Shown here piece by piece: positions 16,458 through 25,349 of a DNA stretch of 64,000 nucleotides. Position 1 is the first letter of the stretch; the number at the start of each line of letters is the position of its first letter. Under the pieces are notes generated by a model. That model had not been told where the DNA came from. It ran no database searches and worked only from the letters and a program-made list of their open reading frames with translations. The position numbers and the translations under genes were made by a program. Source of the stretch: a bacterium (GTDB lineage: Bacteria; JAJVIF01); NCBI GenBank assembly GCA_022072165.1, contig JAJVIF010000001.1:209353-273352 (forward strand), in the 5' to 3' direction.

Positions 16458-17876
16458 TCAGAAGGTCCGGAGGCGGAGTCGGGGCTCCGGGCTGAGCAAC
16501 GACCGGGACTGCAGGACATCCTCCATGGCTTCCGGGAAGGTCCGCCAAGGGCCTTCCCGCAAGCGCCAGGCGAAAAGCATCGCCAGCGCGAGGTTCGAGT
16601 ATCCCCGGGGCAGCAAGGCCCGCGCGATCGGCCCCCGCATGGCGGTCAGGGGGAAGGTGGCGACCAGCCAGCGCAAAGGAGCCAGGGGCAGGACCTGCAG
16701 GACACGTTGTAGCAGGCCAGGTGGATGAGGGCGATGGGCTTTGTAAGCGGCATACATCCGCTCGCTCCACCAGCCGGGGGCGTCAGCCTCCAGCGGTGAC
16801 GGGGCCACCAACTCCGCTGCCTGCTCGGGGAGTCGCGCCAGTGCGCCATCAACCTGCACGGGCTGATACTCCGCCGCGGGGTCCGCCAACATGGCGGCAA
16901 CCTGGGCGGTCACCAGATCCAGCATGGTCGACAGATGCACGAATTTCGGGTCAGAGTCCACTACAGCGCGGAACTCAGCAGTCCCATAGTCCCGGAGCAA
17001 CGCCCGGACATAGTGATACGTCCCGGCATTTACCAGGTCGGCAAACTCCCGGCACCGGGGGAGTTTTTCAATTCGCACCGGCTGTGGCTCATCGTAGTAA
17101 TCCGCTGCCAGAATCGCTGAATGCGCTTCGATGTACGACGGCGCGATCTCTTCCAGCAGGCGATAGGGGAGCCGGCGACGTCCGAGGACGTAGGCTGCAT
17201 CGTAATCGTCGCCTAACTGCCCGACCGCATACGCATCAACGATGAGTTCTGTCACCCAATGATCCGCTGTGAAAAAGGCCCCCCCGAGTCCCTCGTGATG
17301 CTCCATCCCCAGGTGGTACATCACCTCGTCCCAGTAGTACCCAAAGTACGCCTCCCGGTTGACATAGCCGAAGAAGCGGTCGAACGGCAGGTTGTGGGCG
17401 AACTGGTCGGCGATCTGATGACTGATCCAGCCGAGGGCCATCAGGCGCTCATCGTCAGTTTTTGCCGCTGCCCAGAGGGCCTGCCCAAACGCAGGATGAC
17501 CGGCGTAACGATTGGGCAGCGGATTGTGGGCGTACTCGAAGTGGAGTTGTTTGTAGAGGAAGGAGTAGGTCTTGATGACATCCGGATCGATGCTGTGCTG
17601 GACATACGCCAGCGCGCCCTGAGGCTCTCGCAACAATCGTGCGACCGGATGATCAGCCGGGGGATCGGTGGCTAAAAACGCCCGGCAGGCCCGATGGTTA
17701 AAGTAGGTATGAGTCAGTGGACCCCAGCCCAGCAAGGGGCAGATCGGAGCGAGGAGCCAGGCGAGACGGTCACGGGGTGCCAACTGCCGTAGCAGCAACA
17801 AGCTCCCCATCAGGACCAGCAGGCTCGCGATGACGATCAACAGCCACACAGCGGCGATTCTACTGGTCCGAAGCAC
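16458..17876 (-). CDS. Zinc-dependent phospholipase C-like membrane protein
   Basis: Residues from the chosen GTG 17876 begin with one or two hydrophobic segments (AAVWLLIVIASLLVLMGSLLLL and LAWLLAPICPLLGWG). These are followed by WGPLTHTYFNHRA, YVQHSIDPDVIKTY and LGWISHQIADQFAHN. This Trp-x-x-TH...H...GWxxHxxAD pattern is the zinc-site layout of the zinc-dependent phospholipase C / S1-P1 nuclease superfamily. The residue spacing fits a hydrolase with His/Asp metal ligands. At 472 residues it is longer than typical and has an alpha-helical C-terminus. The substrate is not known; phospholipid is the family guess. The start overlaps the ruvX end by 17 nt, implying translational coupling; GTG 17849 is an alternative start. 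Confidence 0.6.
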   Translation of the reverse strand: MLRTSRIAAVWLLIVIASLLVLMGSLLLLRQLAPRDRLAWLLAPICPLLGWGPLTHTYFNHRACRAFLATDPPADHPVARLLREPQGALAYVQHSIDPDVIKTYSFLYKQLHFEYAHNPLPNRYAGHPAFGQALWAAAKTDDERLMALGWISHQIADQFAHNLPFDRFFGYVNREAYFGYYWDEVMYHLGMEHHEGLGGAFFTADHWVTELIVDAYAVGQLGDDYDAAYVLGRRRLPYRLLEEIAPSYIEAHSAILAADYYDEPQPVRIEKLPRCREFADLVNAGTYHYVRALLRDYGTAEFRAVVDSDPKFVHLSTMLDLVTAQVAAMLADPAAEYQPVQVDGALARLPEQAAELVAPSPLEADAPGWWSERMYAAYKAHRPHPPGLLQRVLQVLPLAPLRWLVATFPLTAMRGPIARALLPRGYSNLALAMLFAWRLREGPWRTFPEAMEDVLQSRSLLSPEPRLRLRTF

Positions 17877-18306
17877 GGCTCGACTCGCGGTCGAACCATG
17901 TTTGTAGCAGCAATGTGGCGGCGGTGGAATCTTCCCGTACGGCCGGAACTTTGCCCGACCCCTTGCCACGGGATGTCCGGGTCGCCCGCTGGATCGAGGC
18001 CCCCTGCTGACTGGTGAGCCGCTCATCGACCGTGTGTACCGCCGCGTCAGTCTGCCGCCGCAGGCTGTCGACCAGCTTCTGTATCGCCAGAGCCTGGGGC
18101 CCCGCTTCGCCCCTAAGCGTGTATGGCATTCCAATGACAACCACCGCCGCCTGTTCCTTCTGGATCAACTGCAGTAGTGTCGGGAGAATCGTGACGGGAT
18201 CCGTGAGACGGACTTCGGGTCGGGGAGTGGCAATGCCCAACTGGGTGTCGCCTACTGCGACCCCCAGCCAGCGCTCGCCGATGTCGAAGCCAAGGACCCG
18301 GGTCAT
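17860..18306 (-). CDS. ruvX: Putative pre-16S rRNA nuclease / Holliday junction resolvase YqgF family
   Basis: RNase H-fold nuclease implicated in 16S rRNA maturation. At 148 residues from ATG 18306 it has the normal size. Family motifs in order: LGFDIGERWLGVAVGD (catalytic Asp), VVVIGMPYTLRGEAG (G-x-P-x-x-x-x-G), TVDERLTSQQ (Glu) and REDSTAATLLLQTW (Asp). All catalytic acids are present. The mid-region carries an Arg/Ser/Gly insert (TRTSRGKGSGK). It sits 11 nt after the PKD lipoprotein stop and overlaps the phospholipase-like gene, so it is the middle gene of a three-gene unit with unrelated functions. Confidence 0.88.
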   Translation of the reverse strand: MTRVLGFDIGERWLGVAVGDTQLGIATPRPEVRLTDPVTILPTLLQLIQKEQAAVVVIGMPYTLRGEAGPQALAIQKLVDSLRRQTDAAVHTVDERLTSQQGASIQRATRTSRGKGSGKVPAVREDSTAATLLLQTWFDRESSRASDQ

Positions 18307-18317
18307 CACCCGGGAGG

Positions 18318-21119
18318 CTACCAGAGACCCGAGCCGATGGTGATTTGCTGGAACGAAGGTGCGCGGGAAGTGCACACCAGTTTTCCTTCGTGCACACCCA
18401 TCCCCGGCATGTACCCCTGACTGCCCGCGCCAGTGATGATCGTGCTGAACTGCCAGTCCGCTGGACTGGACGGATTGCAGTTCATCGCCCTGGCGGACTT
18501 CAGGCCGCCGTTGTTCGGACCCGGGGAAGGATTCTCGTCGAAGGTGTAGAAGAGCATCAGCCGGCCGTTCACCGACTTCATGTCCAGATCACCGGCGAGG
18601 TCGCCGACAGGATCCAGGTCGTAGCGGAGCCAGTCTGAGGGGCCAGCGGGCGTCGCGACTGTGGCCAGATTGAACGTCATGACCTGCGCGACGGTGTCGT
18701 TGTAGACCACGGCAAGTCGCCCGCCAGTCTCGGAAATCCCCAGGCTCGTGCCGTTATACGCCGTGGTGCCGGTCCCGGCCGCCTCGATGACCGTATGCAC
18801 CCAGTCAGCGCTGCTCGAAGGGGCCGCGCTGGTGGCGCGGGCCATCAGGATGTCGCCGGTGTTGTAGTTGCGATGTACGACGACCGGCACGCCATTGAAG
18901 GGGATCCACCCGGTGTCATTGCCAACTGTGGGGGTGGAGTTAGCGGTATGCCAGAGCCAGTGACCGGAGTTGGTCGGTGTGGCAGTAGTCGCCCGGGCAA
19001 AGCGAAGGGTCGTGGGACTCCCGCCGCCATAGCTCATGCCCAGCAGGCCGTTCACGGTGTTGAGCTCGATATCGAGGCCTGTGAACCCACCCTCCAGCGT
19101 ATAGGTCTGCCAGTCCCCTTCGCCGTTAGGAATCGCGACCTGCGAAATCGCGACCCGCACCGCGCCGGCGGTGGAGTCACGCCAGCTGGCGACCAGCTGT
19201 CCGTTGTAGCTGATCATGGACATGTTCTGCCCCTGAAAGCCCGCCGCGAGGATGGAAGAGACTGTCCAGTCCGACTGGCTCGTCGGATTCGCGTTGTTCG
19301 AGATGGCGAAGAAGGCATCGCAGCACGTTGCCGCACTCCCCCCATTGCCGCTGTTGTAGGCCACTGCGATGCGCCCTTCGTGCGAGACCACGGAGGCGTA
19401 GTCATACTCAAAGCTCAGGGCGGTGACAGGTCCGACGTTATGGGTCTGCCAGGTGGGAGTGGGTCCCGCCGCGACCGTGTAAGAGAAGGGAAACGGTGCG
19501 CTGGAGCCACCGGCATTGCTGGCCGTCAGGGTCCCGTTATAGGTGCCCGGACCAGCCAGCGTGACCGTCGGCGATTCGAGGATGGAGGTATTCGGTGCGG
19601 CACCGCCGCCGAAGTCCCAGGACCAGCTGGTCGGGTTGTTGTCGATGACCGCAGAGAACATGACATCCTGGCAAGGTGCGCCGATCGTGCCAATCGGGCT
19701 GACAGAAATGATCACCGGCGGGGCCAGGGAGGTTTCGACCTCATACGGCACTGCCTGATAGGTGATGGGACGGATCGCCCGATTGCTGTTCGCCTGCAGG
19801 GTCACCGGATCAACCCCGAAGTGATACTCCGCAGCATTGGCGTCGGAGGCCGACGGGTCAGTGACCCGCAGCAGCGCCCAGTAGCTCCCTTCCGGTGCGG
19901 TCTGCAGCACATTGCTGATAACCCCGGCATAGGTCAGTTCATCGTTGGGCAAGCCTGACCCGCCGCCAGTCGCCGGGATGCTGACCGGCGTGGAGAACAG
20001 CGCCGGTGCTGAGATCTCGATGGTAGGAGCACCGCTTGCTCCGAGCTGGACCAGCGCCACATCGCTCTCCAGTGACAGATCCACGCCCGCCGCTTCAGTC
20101 GCGGTGGCATCCCAGTCACGGACCTGCACGGTGACATCCACCAGGGGTCCGCCGTTGCTTTCCACCGGCGCGATGGGGTCGACTGACACCACGGAGGCAT
20201 CGAGGGCCGCGAAGGGAAGGCGATAGGCGAAGGCCAGGGGATCGGCGGGTTCCGTGGGGAAGCGTCGGGAGCGTCCCGGCAATCCGCGGGGATCGGTGTA
20301 CTTGATCAGCACCGCCATGGGGAGACTCACCGGCCCCCCACCGAGCGCAGCCACATCCAGGTGGACTTCCAGGCTCGAGGTCTGGCCACCATGCAGGTAG
20401 TCGTACCCCGTCCAGCCAGTGTTGTTCGCTCCTGCGTTGCTCCGCTGCCAGCCACCGATCGCTGGGTTGTACGAGCCCGTCATCTGGCTGCCATTGGAGA
20501 CCCCGATTCGGGAGTCATCCACTTCATCGACCAGTAGCACGTAGGGGAACGCGCTGACGTTAAACATCCCTTTCGCCAGGAGGTCGCCGGGCTGGACATA
20601 CCCCTGGGCGTTGCTGACCAGCGCGGGATTCAGGCTGACATTCCCGAACCAGGTGTTGGCTGGGACGTCACCAGGTGCCAAGTCTGCGAGGATCAGCAAG
20701 CGTCCGGTGTAGCCCAGGTCGGCCCGATTGCTGCCGCTGATGCCGGCATTGAAGTCCGGGGCCGGGAACGGGTGGCTATGAGTCAGGGTCAGGACCAACG
20801 TCTTCGGGCCATCGCGACGCACACTCCGGACCTTCAGGTCCCCGGGCCGGAGAAAATTTTCGATATCCAGGTCGTAGCTCTTGGCCTGCGGCCCCTGGCC
20901 GGTACGGTCCATCCGGGGCCGGATGGTTGCGGTCAAGCCCACCGGGTCGATATCGCAGTCGAACAATGCCAGATGCGGATGAGCGGTCAGGCCGGATTCC
21001 AGTGCTGCACTGCCTGCAGCTCCGGTAATGGACGCAGGTGTCAGGGGCGAGCCTTGCTGACAGGCAGTGAGGAGGAGTCCGGAAACAAGACAACAGAGGG
21101 CGGGCAGGGACTGACGCAT
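18318..21119 (-). CDS. PKD-domain lipoprotein
   Basis: The 933-residue protein starts at ATG 21119 (MRQSLPALCC) with a lipoprotein signal peptide ending in GLLLTAC. The N-terminal half is a beta-rich region of unknown type. A PKD domain lies near residues 535-615 (SWSWDFGGGAAPNTS then GPGTYNGTLTASN), almost the same consensus as in the gene at 3. The C-terminal 300 residues contain repeated blocks of the form ...GRIAVAYNSG, GQLVASWRDS, GLLGMSYGGG, GRLAVVYNDT, GRLMLFYTFD, about 50 residues apart, which suggest another beta-propeller. No catalytic motif. Probably surface-anchored binding protein. A -10 TACAAT lies at 21222-21217, giving a leader of about 90 nt. ruvX follows after 11 nt. Confidence 0.82.
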   Translation of the reverse strand: MRQSLPALCCLVSGLLLTACQQGSPLTPASITGAAGSAALESGLTAHPHLALFDCDIDPVGLTATIRPRMDRTGQGPQAKSYDLDIENFLRPGDLKVRSVRRDGPKTLVLTLTHSHPFPAPDFNAGISGSNRADLGYTGRLLILADLAPGDVPANTWFGNVSLNPALVSNAQGYVQPGDLLAKGMFNVSAFPYVLLVDEVDDSRIGVSNGSQMTGSYNPAIGGWQRSNAGANNTGWTGYDYLHGGQTSSLEVHLDVAALGGGPVSLPMAVLIKYTDPRGLPGRSRRFPTEPADPLAFAYRLPFAALDASVVSVDPIAPVESNGGPLVDVTVQVRDWDATATEAAGVDLSLESDVALVQLGASGAPTIEISAPALFSTPVSIPATGGGSGLPNDELTYAGVISNVLQTAPEGSYWALLRVTDPSASDANAAEYHFGVDPVTLQANSNRAIRPITYQAVPYEVETSLAPPVIISVSPIGTIGAPCQDVMFSAVIDNNPTSWSWDFGGGAAPNTSILESPTVTLAGPGTYNGTLTASNAGGSSAPFPFSYTVAAGPTPTWQTHNVGPVTALSFEYDYASVVSHEGRIAVAYNSGNGGSAATCCDAFFAISNNANPTSQSDWTVSSILAAGFQGQNMSMISYNGQLVASWRDSTAGAVRVAISQVAIPNGEGDWQTYTLEGGFTGLDIELNTVNGLLGMSYGGGSPTTLRFARATTATPTNSGHWLWHTANSTPTVGNDTGWIPFNGVPVVVHRNYNTGDILMARATSAAPSSSADWVHTVIEAAGTGTTAYNGTSLGISETGGRLAVVYNDTVAQVMTFNLATVATPAGPSDWLRYDLDPVGDLAGDLDMKSVNGRLMLFYTFDENPSPGPNNGGLKSARAMNCNPSSPADWQFSTIITGAGSQGYMPGMGVHEGKLVCTSRAPSFQQITIGSGLW

Positions 21120-21246
21120 GAGGGAGGGACCTCCGGGAGGGGTGGTCGACCTGAGAGCGACGACCGCCACATGGGGTGGCTGGGAGAGGACAGGCGACAC
21201 AACAGGGAACAGATGCATTGTAAGCGATGCCGCAGAGCGGGACGCC

Positions 21247-21285
21247 GCAAAAAGCGTGACGCCAGCCTCATTAGAGGCCAGCGTC
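21247..21285 (-). terminator. Intrinsic terminator of the thioredoxin gene
   Basis: A perfect 12-bp stem (GACGCTGGCCTC / GAGGCTGGCGTC) with TAAT loop is followed on the minus strand by ACGCTTTTTGC. Confidence 0.88.
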
Positions 21286-21316
21286 GCACGAAAATCTGTC
21301 GCCGGGGACGAGTCGC

Positions 21317-21643
21317 CTACGCGGAGTGCTCGGCGATCTTCTTCTTCAGATTGTCCTTCGAGGCGAAGCCGATGATCCGCTCCACCGCTTTCCCATCCTT
21401 GAAGAGGATCAGGGTCGGGATGCTCATGACCCCGTAGCGGGCTGCAGCATCGGTGTTCTCATCGGTGTTGATCTTGGTGAACTTGACATTCGTCATGTCC
21501 ACCGCGAGCTCCTCCAGCAGCGGCGCGATCATCTTGCAGGGACCGCACCAGGGAGCCCAGAAGTCCACCAGGACTGGCTGGGAACTGGAGGTAGTGATGA
21601 CTTCCTGCTCGAAGGTGCTGGTGGTGATTTCCTGGATGGCCAT
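21317..21643 (-). CDS. trxA: Thioredoxin
   Basis: Cytosolic dithiol-disulfide oxidoreductase. At 108 residues it has the standard length. The active site WCGPC lies in VDFWAPWCGPCKMIAP, with the cis-Pro loop MSIPTLILF and a central Asp in VDFW. The start ATG 21643 is chosen because it begins the fold and AGGAG lies 8 nt upstream; the open frame further upstream is not thioredoxin. A -10 TACACT at 21695-21690 gives a leader of about 40 nt. Flanked by its own terminator. Confidence 0.97.
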   Translation of the reverse strand: MAIQEITTSTFEQEVITTSSSQPVLVDFWAPWCGPCKMIAPLLEELAVDMTNVKFTKINTDENTDAAARYGVMSIPTLILFKDGKAVERIIGFASKDNLKKKIAEHSA

Positions 21644-21695
21644 GGACTTTCTCCTGCGGGCGCGAGTGGGCGCGGTGAGTACGGGGGCGAGTGTA

Positions 21696-22078
21696 CCCGA
21701 AAGCGACCAAGGCTTCGTCACATGGGTGCCATTGAGATACCAGCCGGTCCCGTCGGAGGGTGAGTGCTGCAGGGAACAGCGGAAGGAAGCGGAAGCAGAG
21801 GGAGAGGAGGAAACCGCCGCCGACGAACAAGTATCTGGACACTTGTCCACATACAAGGTGGGTCCCTGAGCCGCTGTCTCGCGGCGCCGCCGTGATGGCG
21901 TGGGGTGCTACGGCGTTCAGGATTCCGGCGGATGCAGGCGGGACAGCGCCTGCACCGGTGACAAGGCCGGCCTTCAACACACACCGCAGAGCAGGGATCC
22001 AGTCGAAGAGCTACCAGGCCAGACATCATGGTCCGCCGGCGGCAGGTGCAGTATACCCGGACAGTCAGGGCGACGGAG
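21696..22078. other. Intergenic region without an assigned gene
   Basis: Lies between the trx promoter and the regulator gene's inverted repeat. Open frames on both strands lack start signals and resemble nothing. The one structured item I see is a 24-nt dyad at 21831-21854, arms GTATcTGGACA / TGTCCAcATAC with a single mismatch, of operator-like size. No -10/-35 pair near it is convincing. Confidence 0.4.
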
Positions 22079-22119
22079 AGGCTCCTCACTGGTAATGGCT
22101 CTTTACCAGTGAGGAGCCT
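22079..22119 (+). promoter_or_regulatory. 17-bp perfect inverted repeat, candidate operator of the ArsR-like gene
   Basis: Arms 22079-22095 and 22103-22119 are exact complements, with a 7-nt spacer. A third related half-site (CCACTAGTGAGG) follows at 22120-22131. The -10 TATAAT is at 22142-22147, so the right arm abuts the expected -35 position. No U-tract follows on either strand, arguing against a terminator. Autoregulation by the downstream winged-helix protein is the natural inference. Confidence 0.55.
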
Positions 22120-22189
22120 CCACTAGTGAGGGATTCGGACGTATAATGCCCGCTCCAGTACTGACTTCTTCCGCACCAGGCTCCCCGCT

Positions 22190-22831
22190 ATGTCGCACGG
22201 ACTCACCCCCATTCAGCAGCGTCAGATCAAAACCTTCAAGGCCCTGGCCGATGGCACCCGCATGAAGATGATCTCGGTCCTGAACCGACCCATGACCGTC
22301 AAGCAGCTCGCTGATCTGATTGGGGAAGACCACCACAAGCTCTACCACCACATGCGGGTCCTGGAAGGCGCGGGGATTGTCCGGCTGGTGGAAACCCGGA
22401 CCGATACCCATATTGTCGAAAAGTACTACCAGCTGATTGAGAACTCCATGACCCTGAAGTCGGAAGAGTTCACCCCCGAATACATCCCGATGTTCAACTC
22501 GATGGTCCTCCAGATCGCCCAGGCCGCCATCAATGACCTGGTGGAGTCCGCCCATCCCGACCGCGAGCGGGCCGCCGCCAGCCGGGTGGTCCTGCGGTGC
22601 AATGCGGATCGCTTCGAGGCGGTCCGGCAGGCGATTCAGGGGCAGTTCCGGGAACTGCTGACCAGTCTCCAGGACCTTGAGCAGGAAGAGGGGGAGTCGG
22701 CCTACGAAATCCTGCTGCTCCACTTCCCGGTCTTTGAGGCTGCGGACCCGGCAGAAGAGGGACAGAACGGCAGCGCGATTCGGAAGCGGACCGCCGCCAC
22801 CAACCAGACCGCCGCGACACTCCAGTCCTAA
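22190..22831 (+). CDS. ArsR-like winged-helix transcriptional regulator
   Basis: 213 residues. Residues 15-80 form a winged helix: FKALADGTRMKMISVL, then PMTVKQLADLIGEDHH, recognition helix KLYHHMRVLEGAGIV and wing RLVETRTDTHIV. This is the ArsR / HTH_20 arrangement used by repressors that respond to metals or small ligands. No metal-binding CxC is present near the recognition helix, so arsenic or cadmium sensing is not supported. The C-terminal 120 residues are helical and acidic, ending in a Thr/Ala/Gln-rich tail, and may be a ligand-binding or dimerisation part. The promoter TATAAT (22142) predicts a leader of about 35 nt. It is preceded by a strong inverted repeat. The target genes are unknown. 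Confidence 0.82.
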   Translation: MSHGLTPIQQRQIKTFKALADGTRMKMISVLNRPMTVKQLADLIGEDHHKLYHHMRVLEGAGIVRLVETRTDTHIVEKYYQLIENSMTLKSEEFTPEYIPMFNSMVLQIAQAAINDLVESAHPDRERAAASRVVLRCNADRFEAVRQAIQGQFRELLTSLQDLEQEEGESAYEILLLHFPVFEAADPAEEGQNGSAIRKRTAATNQTAATLQS

Positions 22832-22849
22832 CGCAATCCATCTGCCGGG

Positions 22850-23320
22850 CTAGGGGAGGTCTGTTGCCCCCCCGAGACGTCCCACCGCCTCACCGATGAG
22901 CCCCTCCAGGACCCGGATCCCGGCGTCATCCCGACGCGCTTCCAGCAATTCCAGCACGTCCGCCAAATCGGCGAGCCCTTCCAGTAGTGCCCCGGACTCG
23001 ACCCGGCATTCTGCGGCGGCTCCCTGACACCAGAGCGCGAGGCGTGGCTCCAGCGGATGTAGCAGGGTCGCCAGATCGTGGTAGTGCTGATGGGCCTCGT
23101 CCCAGCGACGCTGCGCGAAGAGGAGCTCCCCCTCCCGTTGCCACGCCGCCAGGGCATCCAGGAGCTGGACATCTGGCAGGTACTCAAGAATGGATCGGGC
23201 GCGCTGGGTGAGGAACTCCCGGAGCGCAACGAGGGCGTCGGGCGAGGGGCCAGCATCACGCCAGGCTTCCAGCAGGGCTTCGAACTCGAAAGCGACAGAC
23301 GGGTCCTGGGCTGTGGACAT
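22850..23320 (-). CDS. Hypothetical helical (TPR-like) protein after aspS
   Basis: 156 residues from ATG 23320, only 2 nt after the aspS stop, so translationally coupled to it. Not recognised. It is strongly alpha-helical and acidic, Leu/Ala-rich, with one TPR-like pair (REGELLFAQRRWDEAHQHYHDL followed by LATLLHPLEPRLALW). No signal peptide, membrane segment or catalytic motif. The long frame upstream of this ATG lies within aspS and is ignored. Convergent with the regulator gene; no terminator seen between them. Confidence 0.6.
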   Translation of the reverse strand: MSTAQDPSVAFEFEALLEAWRDAGPSPDALVALREFLTQRARSILEYLPDVQLLDALAAWQREGELLFAQRRWDEAHQHYHDLATLLHPLEPRLALWCQGAAAECRVESGALLEGLADLADVLELLEARRDDAGIRVLEGLIGEAVGRLGGATDLP

Positions 23321-23322
23321 CG

Positions 23323-25134
23323 CTACTTCGGAGTGCCGGGGACCACCCGCAGCCCGACATCCGCCAGGGTCGCCTCCGGCATCGGGGCCGGCGCGCCCAT
23401 GAGCAAGTCGTGCCCTTTGAGCGTCTTCGGGAACGCGATCACCGACGTTATCGCCTCTTCCCCTGCCAGCATCGCGATGAGACGGTCCATCCCCGGGGCC
23501 ATCCCGCCGTGCGGTGGTGCGCCGTAGCGAAACGCCTCCAGCATATGACCGAACCGCGCCTGGATGGTCTCCTCCGGGATGCCGAGACAGCGGAAGATCT
23601 GCCACTGCAACGCGGGCTCGTGGATGCGGATCGATCCCGAGGCGATCTCCTCGCCGTTGATCACCAGGTCGTGTGTCACGCTCCCCAGACGAAGCAGGAT
23701 CTCCCCATCGGCGAGGGTCGGCTCATGCCCCAGTTCCGCCAGGAGGGCCTCCCACTCCGCCTGATGCGGACGGGTAAACGGATGGTGGACCGCCGAGATC
23801 GATCCATCGTTGTTCTTCTCAAAGAGCGGGAAGTCCACGACAAACAACGGCGCGACCGCCCCGGCGGGAATCAGGTCGAGGGCGCGTCCCAGCTCCAGAC
23901 GGAGCGCCCCAAGGATCGCGTGAGCATTCTCACCACTATGCGCCAGCAAGAACCACGTATCGCCGACCGGCGTGTGCGACTCGAACCAGGCTTTCTCCGC
24001 CGCAGCGAAGAACTTCGCCAGCGGCGACTTCAGCTCCTCTGCTTCGCGGATGACATGCGCCAGCCCCAGGGCTCCCAACTGCTTCGCCCGGTCCTGCCAG
24101 TGGTCGAGCTCCGAGCGGGAGAAGGTCCGCCCCGGGACCCGTATCCCGAGGATCCGCCCGCCGGCATCGAGGGTGCCGCGGAAGACTTTTACTTCAGTCG
24201 TGGAGAAAGCGTCCGAAAGGTCCTCGATCTCCAGCCCGAAGCGGAGGTCTGGCTTGTCGACCCCGAACCGCGCCATCGCTTCCCGGTACGGCATCCGGGG
24301 AAAGGGAGTCGCCAGGGTCTGCCCACAGAAGCGCTCGAAGAGCATCGCGACCCAGGCCTCAACGGTCGTGAGAATCTCTTCCTGGGTCGGGAAGGCCCAC
24401 TCGAGGTCGAGCTGCGTGAACTCCGGCTGACGATTCGAGCGTAAATCCTCATCCCGAAAGCAGCGCGCGATCTGGAAATACCGCTCGAACCCGGCGGTCA
24501 CCAGCAGTTGCTTGAATTGCTGAGGCGACTGCGGGAGGACATAGAACATCCCCGGCTCCTGGCGATAGGGGACCAGGTACTCCCGGGACCCTTCCGGTGT
24601 CCCCTTGCAGAGGATCGGAGTCTCCAGCTCGTGAAAGTCCCGGGCGAAAAAGAACTCCCGGGTCGCCTGCATAATCTGGTGACGCAGAACCAGATTGCGC
24701 CGCATCCCGGCGCGTCGCAGCTGCAGATAGCGATACCGGAAGAGGAGTTCCTGATTCTCGTGCCCCTCGGAATGGACCAGGACCGGCACCGGCTCCGCCA
24801 GATTCAGGATCACCAGGGCCTGCCCCTGGACCTCGACCCCGCCTGACGCCCACTCGCGATTCTCCTGTCCGGCAGGACGGACGCTGACCGTTCCCCGGAC
24901 CAGGACGACCGATTCCTCCCGGACACCGGCGGCCAGCGCTGCCGCCTCCGCATCGATGTCGGGGCCAAAGACCACCTGCACCAGCCCCGAGGCATCCCGG
25001 AGTTCCAGGAAACAGAGGCCTCCGAGGTCGCGTCGACGATGCACCCAGCCGGCCAGGGTGACGGTGGTATCTGCCAGTGCGGGAGTGCAGTCGGCGGCGT
25101 AGTGGGTCCGGGTGTCTGATGGTGCCAGTGTCAT
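23323..25134 (-). CDS. aspS: Aspartyl-tRNA synthetase, bacterial type
   Basis: Charges tRNA-Asp. At 603 residues it has the normal bacterial length with the GAD insertion domain. An N-terminal OB-fold anticodon domain (GWVHRRRDLGG, FLELRDASGLVQVVF) is followed by class II motif 2 (YFQIARCFRDEDLRSNRQPEFTQ) and motif 3 (GAPPHGGMAPGMDR). At the position linked to tRNA discrimination in P. aeruginosa (H31 there) this protein has Leu, and at the G81 position it keeps Gly, so its specificity for tRNA-Asn is unclear. Start ATG 25134 has TACACT ending 8 nt upstream and no Shine-Dalgarno: a predicted leaderless gene. Confidence 0.97.
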   Translation of the reverse strand: MTLAPSDTRTHYAADCTPALADTTVTLAGWVHRRRDLGGLCFLELRDASGLVQVVFGPDIDAEAAALAAGVREESVVLVRGTVSVRPAGQENREWASGGVEVQGQALVILNLAEPVPVLVHSEGHENQELLFRYRYLQLRRAGMRRNLVLRHQIMQATREFFFARDFHELETPILCKGTPEGSREYLVPYRQEPGMFYVLPQSPQQFKQLLVTAGFERYFQIARCFRDEDLRSNRQPEFTQLDLEWAFPTQEEILTTVEAWVAMLFERFCGQTLATPFPRMPYREAMARFGVDKPDLRFGLEIEDLSDAFSTTEVKVFRGTLDAGGRILGIRVPGRTFSRSELDHWQDRAKQLGALGLAHVIREAEELKSPLAKFFAAAEKAWFESHTPVGDTWFLLAHSGENAHAILGALRLELGRALDLIPAGAVAPLFVVDFPLFEKNNDGSISAVHHPFTRPHQAEWEALLAELGHEPTLADGEILLRLGSVTHDLVINGEEIASGSIRIHEPALQWQIFRCLGIPEETIQARFGHMLEAFRYGAPPHGGMAPGMDRLIAMLAGEEAITSVIAFPKTLKGHDLLMGAPAPMPEATLADVGLRVVPGTPK

Positions 25135-25142
25135 GGCCGGGG

Positions 25143-25148
25143 AGTGTA
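25143..25148 (-). promoter_or_regulatory. -10 element of aspS, predicted leaderless
   Basis: TACACT on the minus strand, ending 8 nt before ATG 25134. Confidence 0.5.
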
Positions 25149-25349
25149 GCGAATGCGCGTTGCCTGTCTGGGAGAGACGTCTAGCATTGCCGGTAAAAAA
25201 AACAATGCATTGAATTGCGAGTCCTCGCTAAATGCAGTAGAGAGCAGAGTGTGAAACCTCCGGCCGTAAAGAGAGCGCTGCGTGCGACCCTCGAGTGTGG
25301 GCCCTTTCAAACACGGATCGTTCACCTGCTATAGCTTAGAAGGAGAGGT

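Noticed and set aside
23323..25134. AspRS as a non-discriminating enzyme
   Set aside because: The two diagnostic positions disagree (Leu at one, Gly at the other) and no gatCAB genes are in the window.
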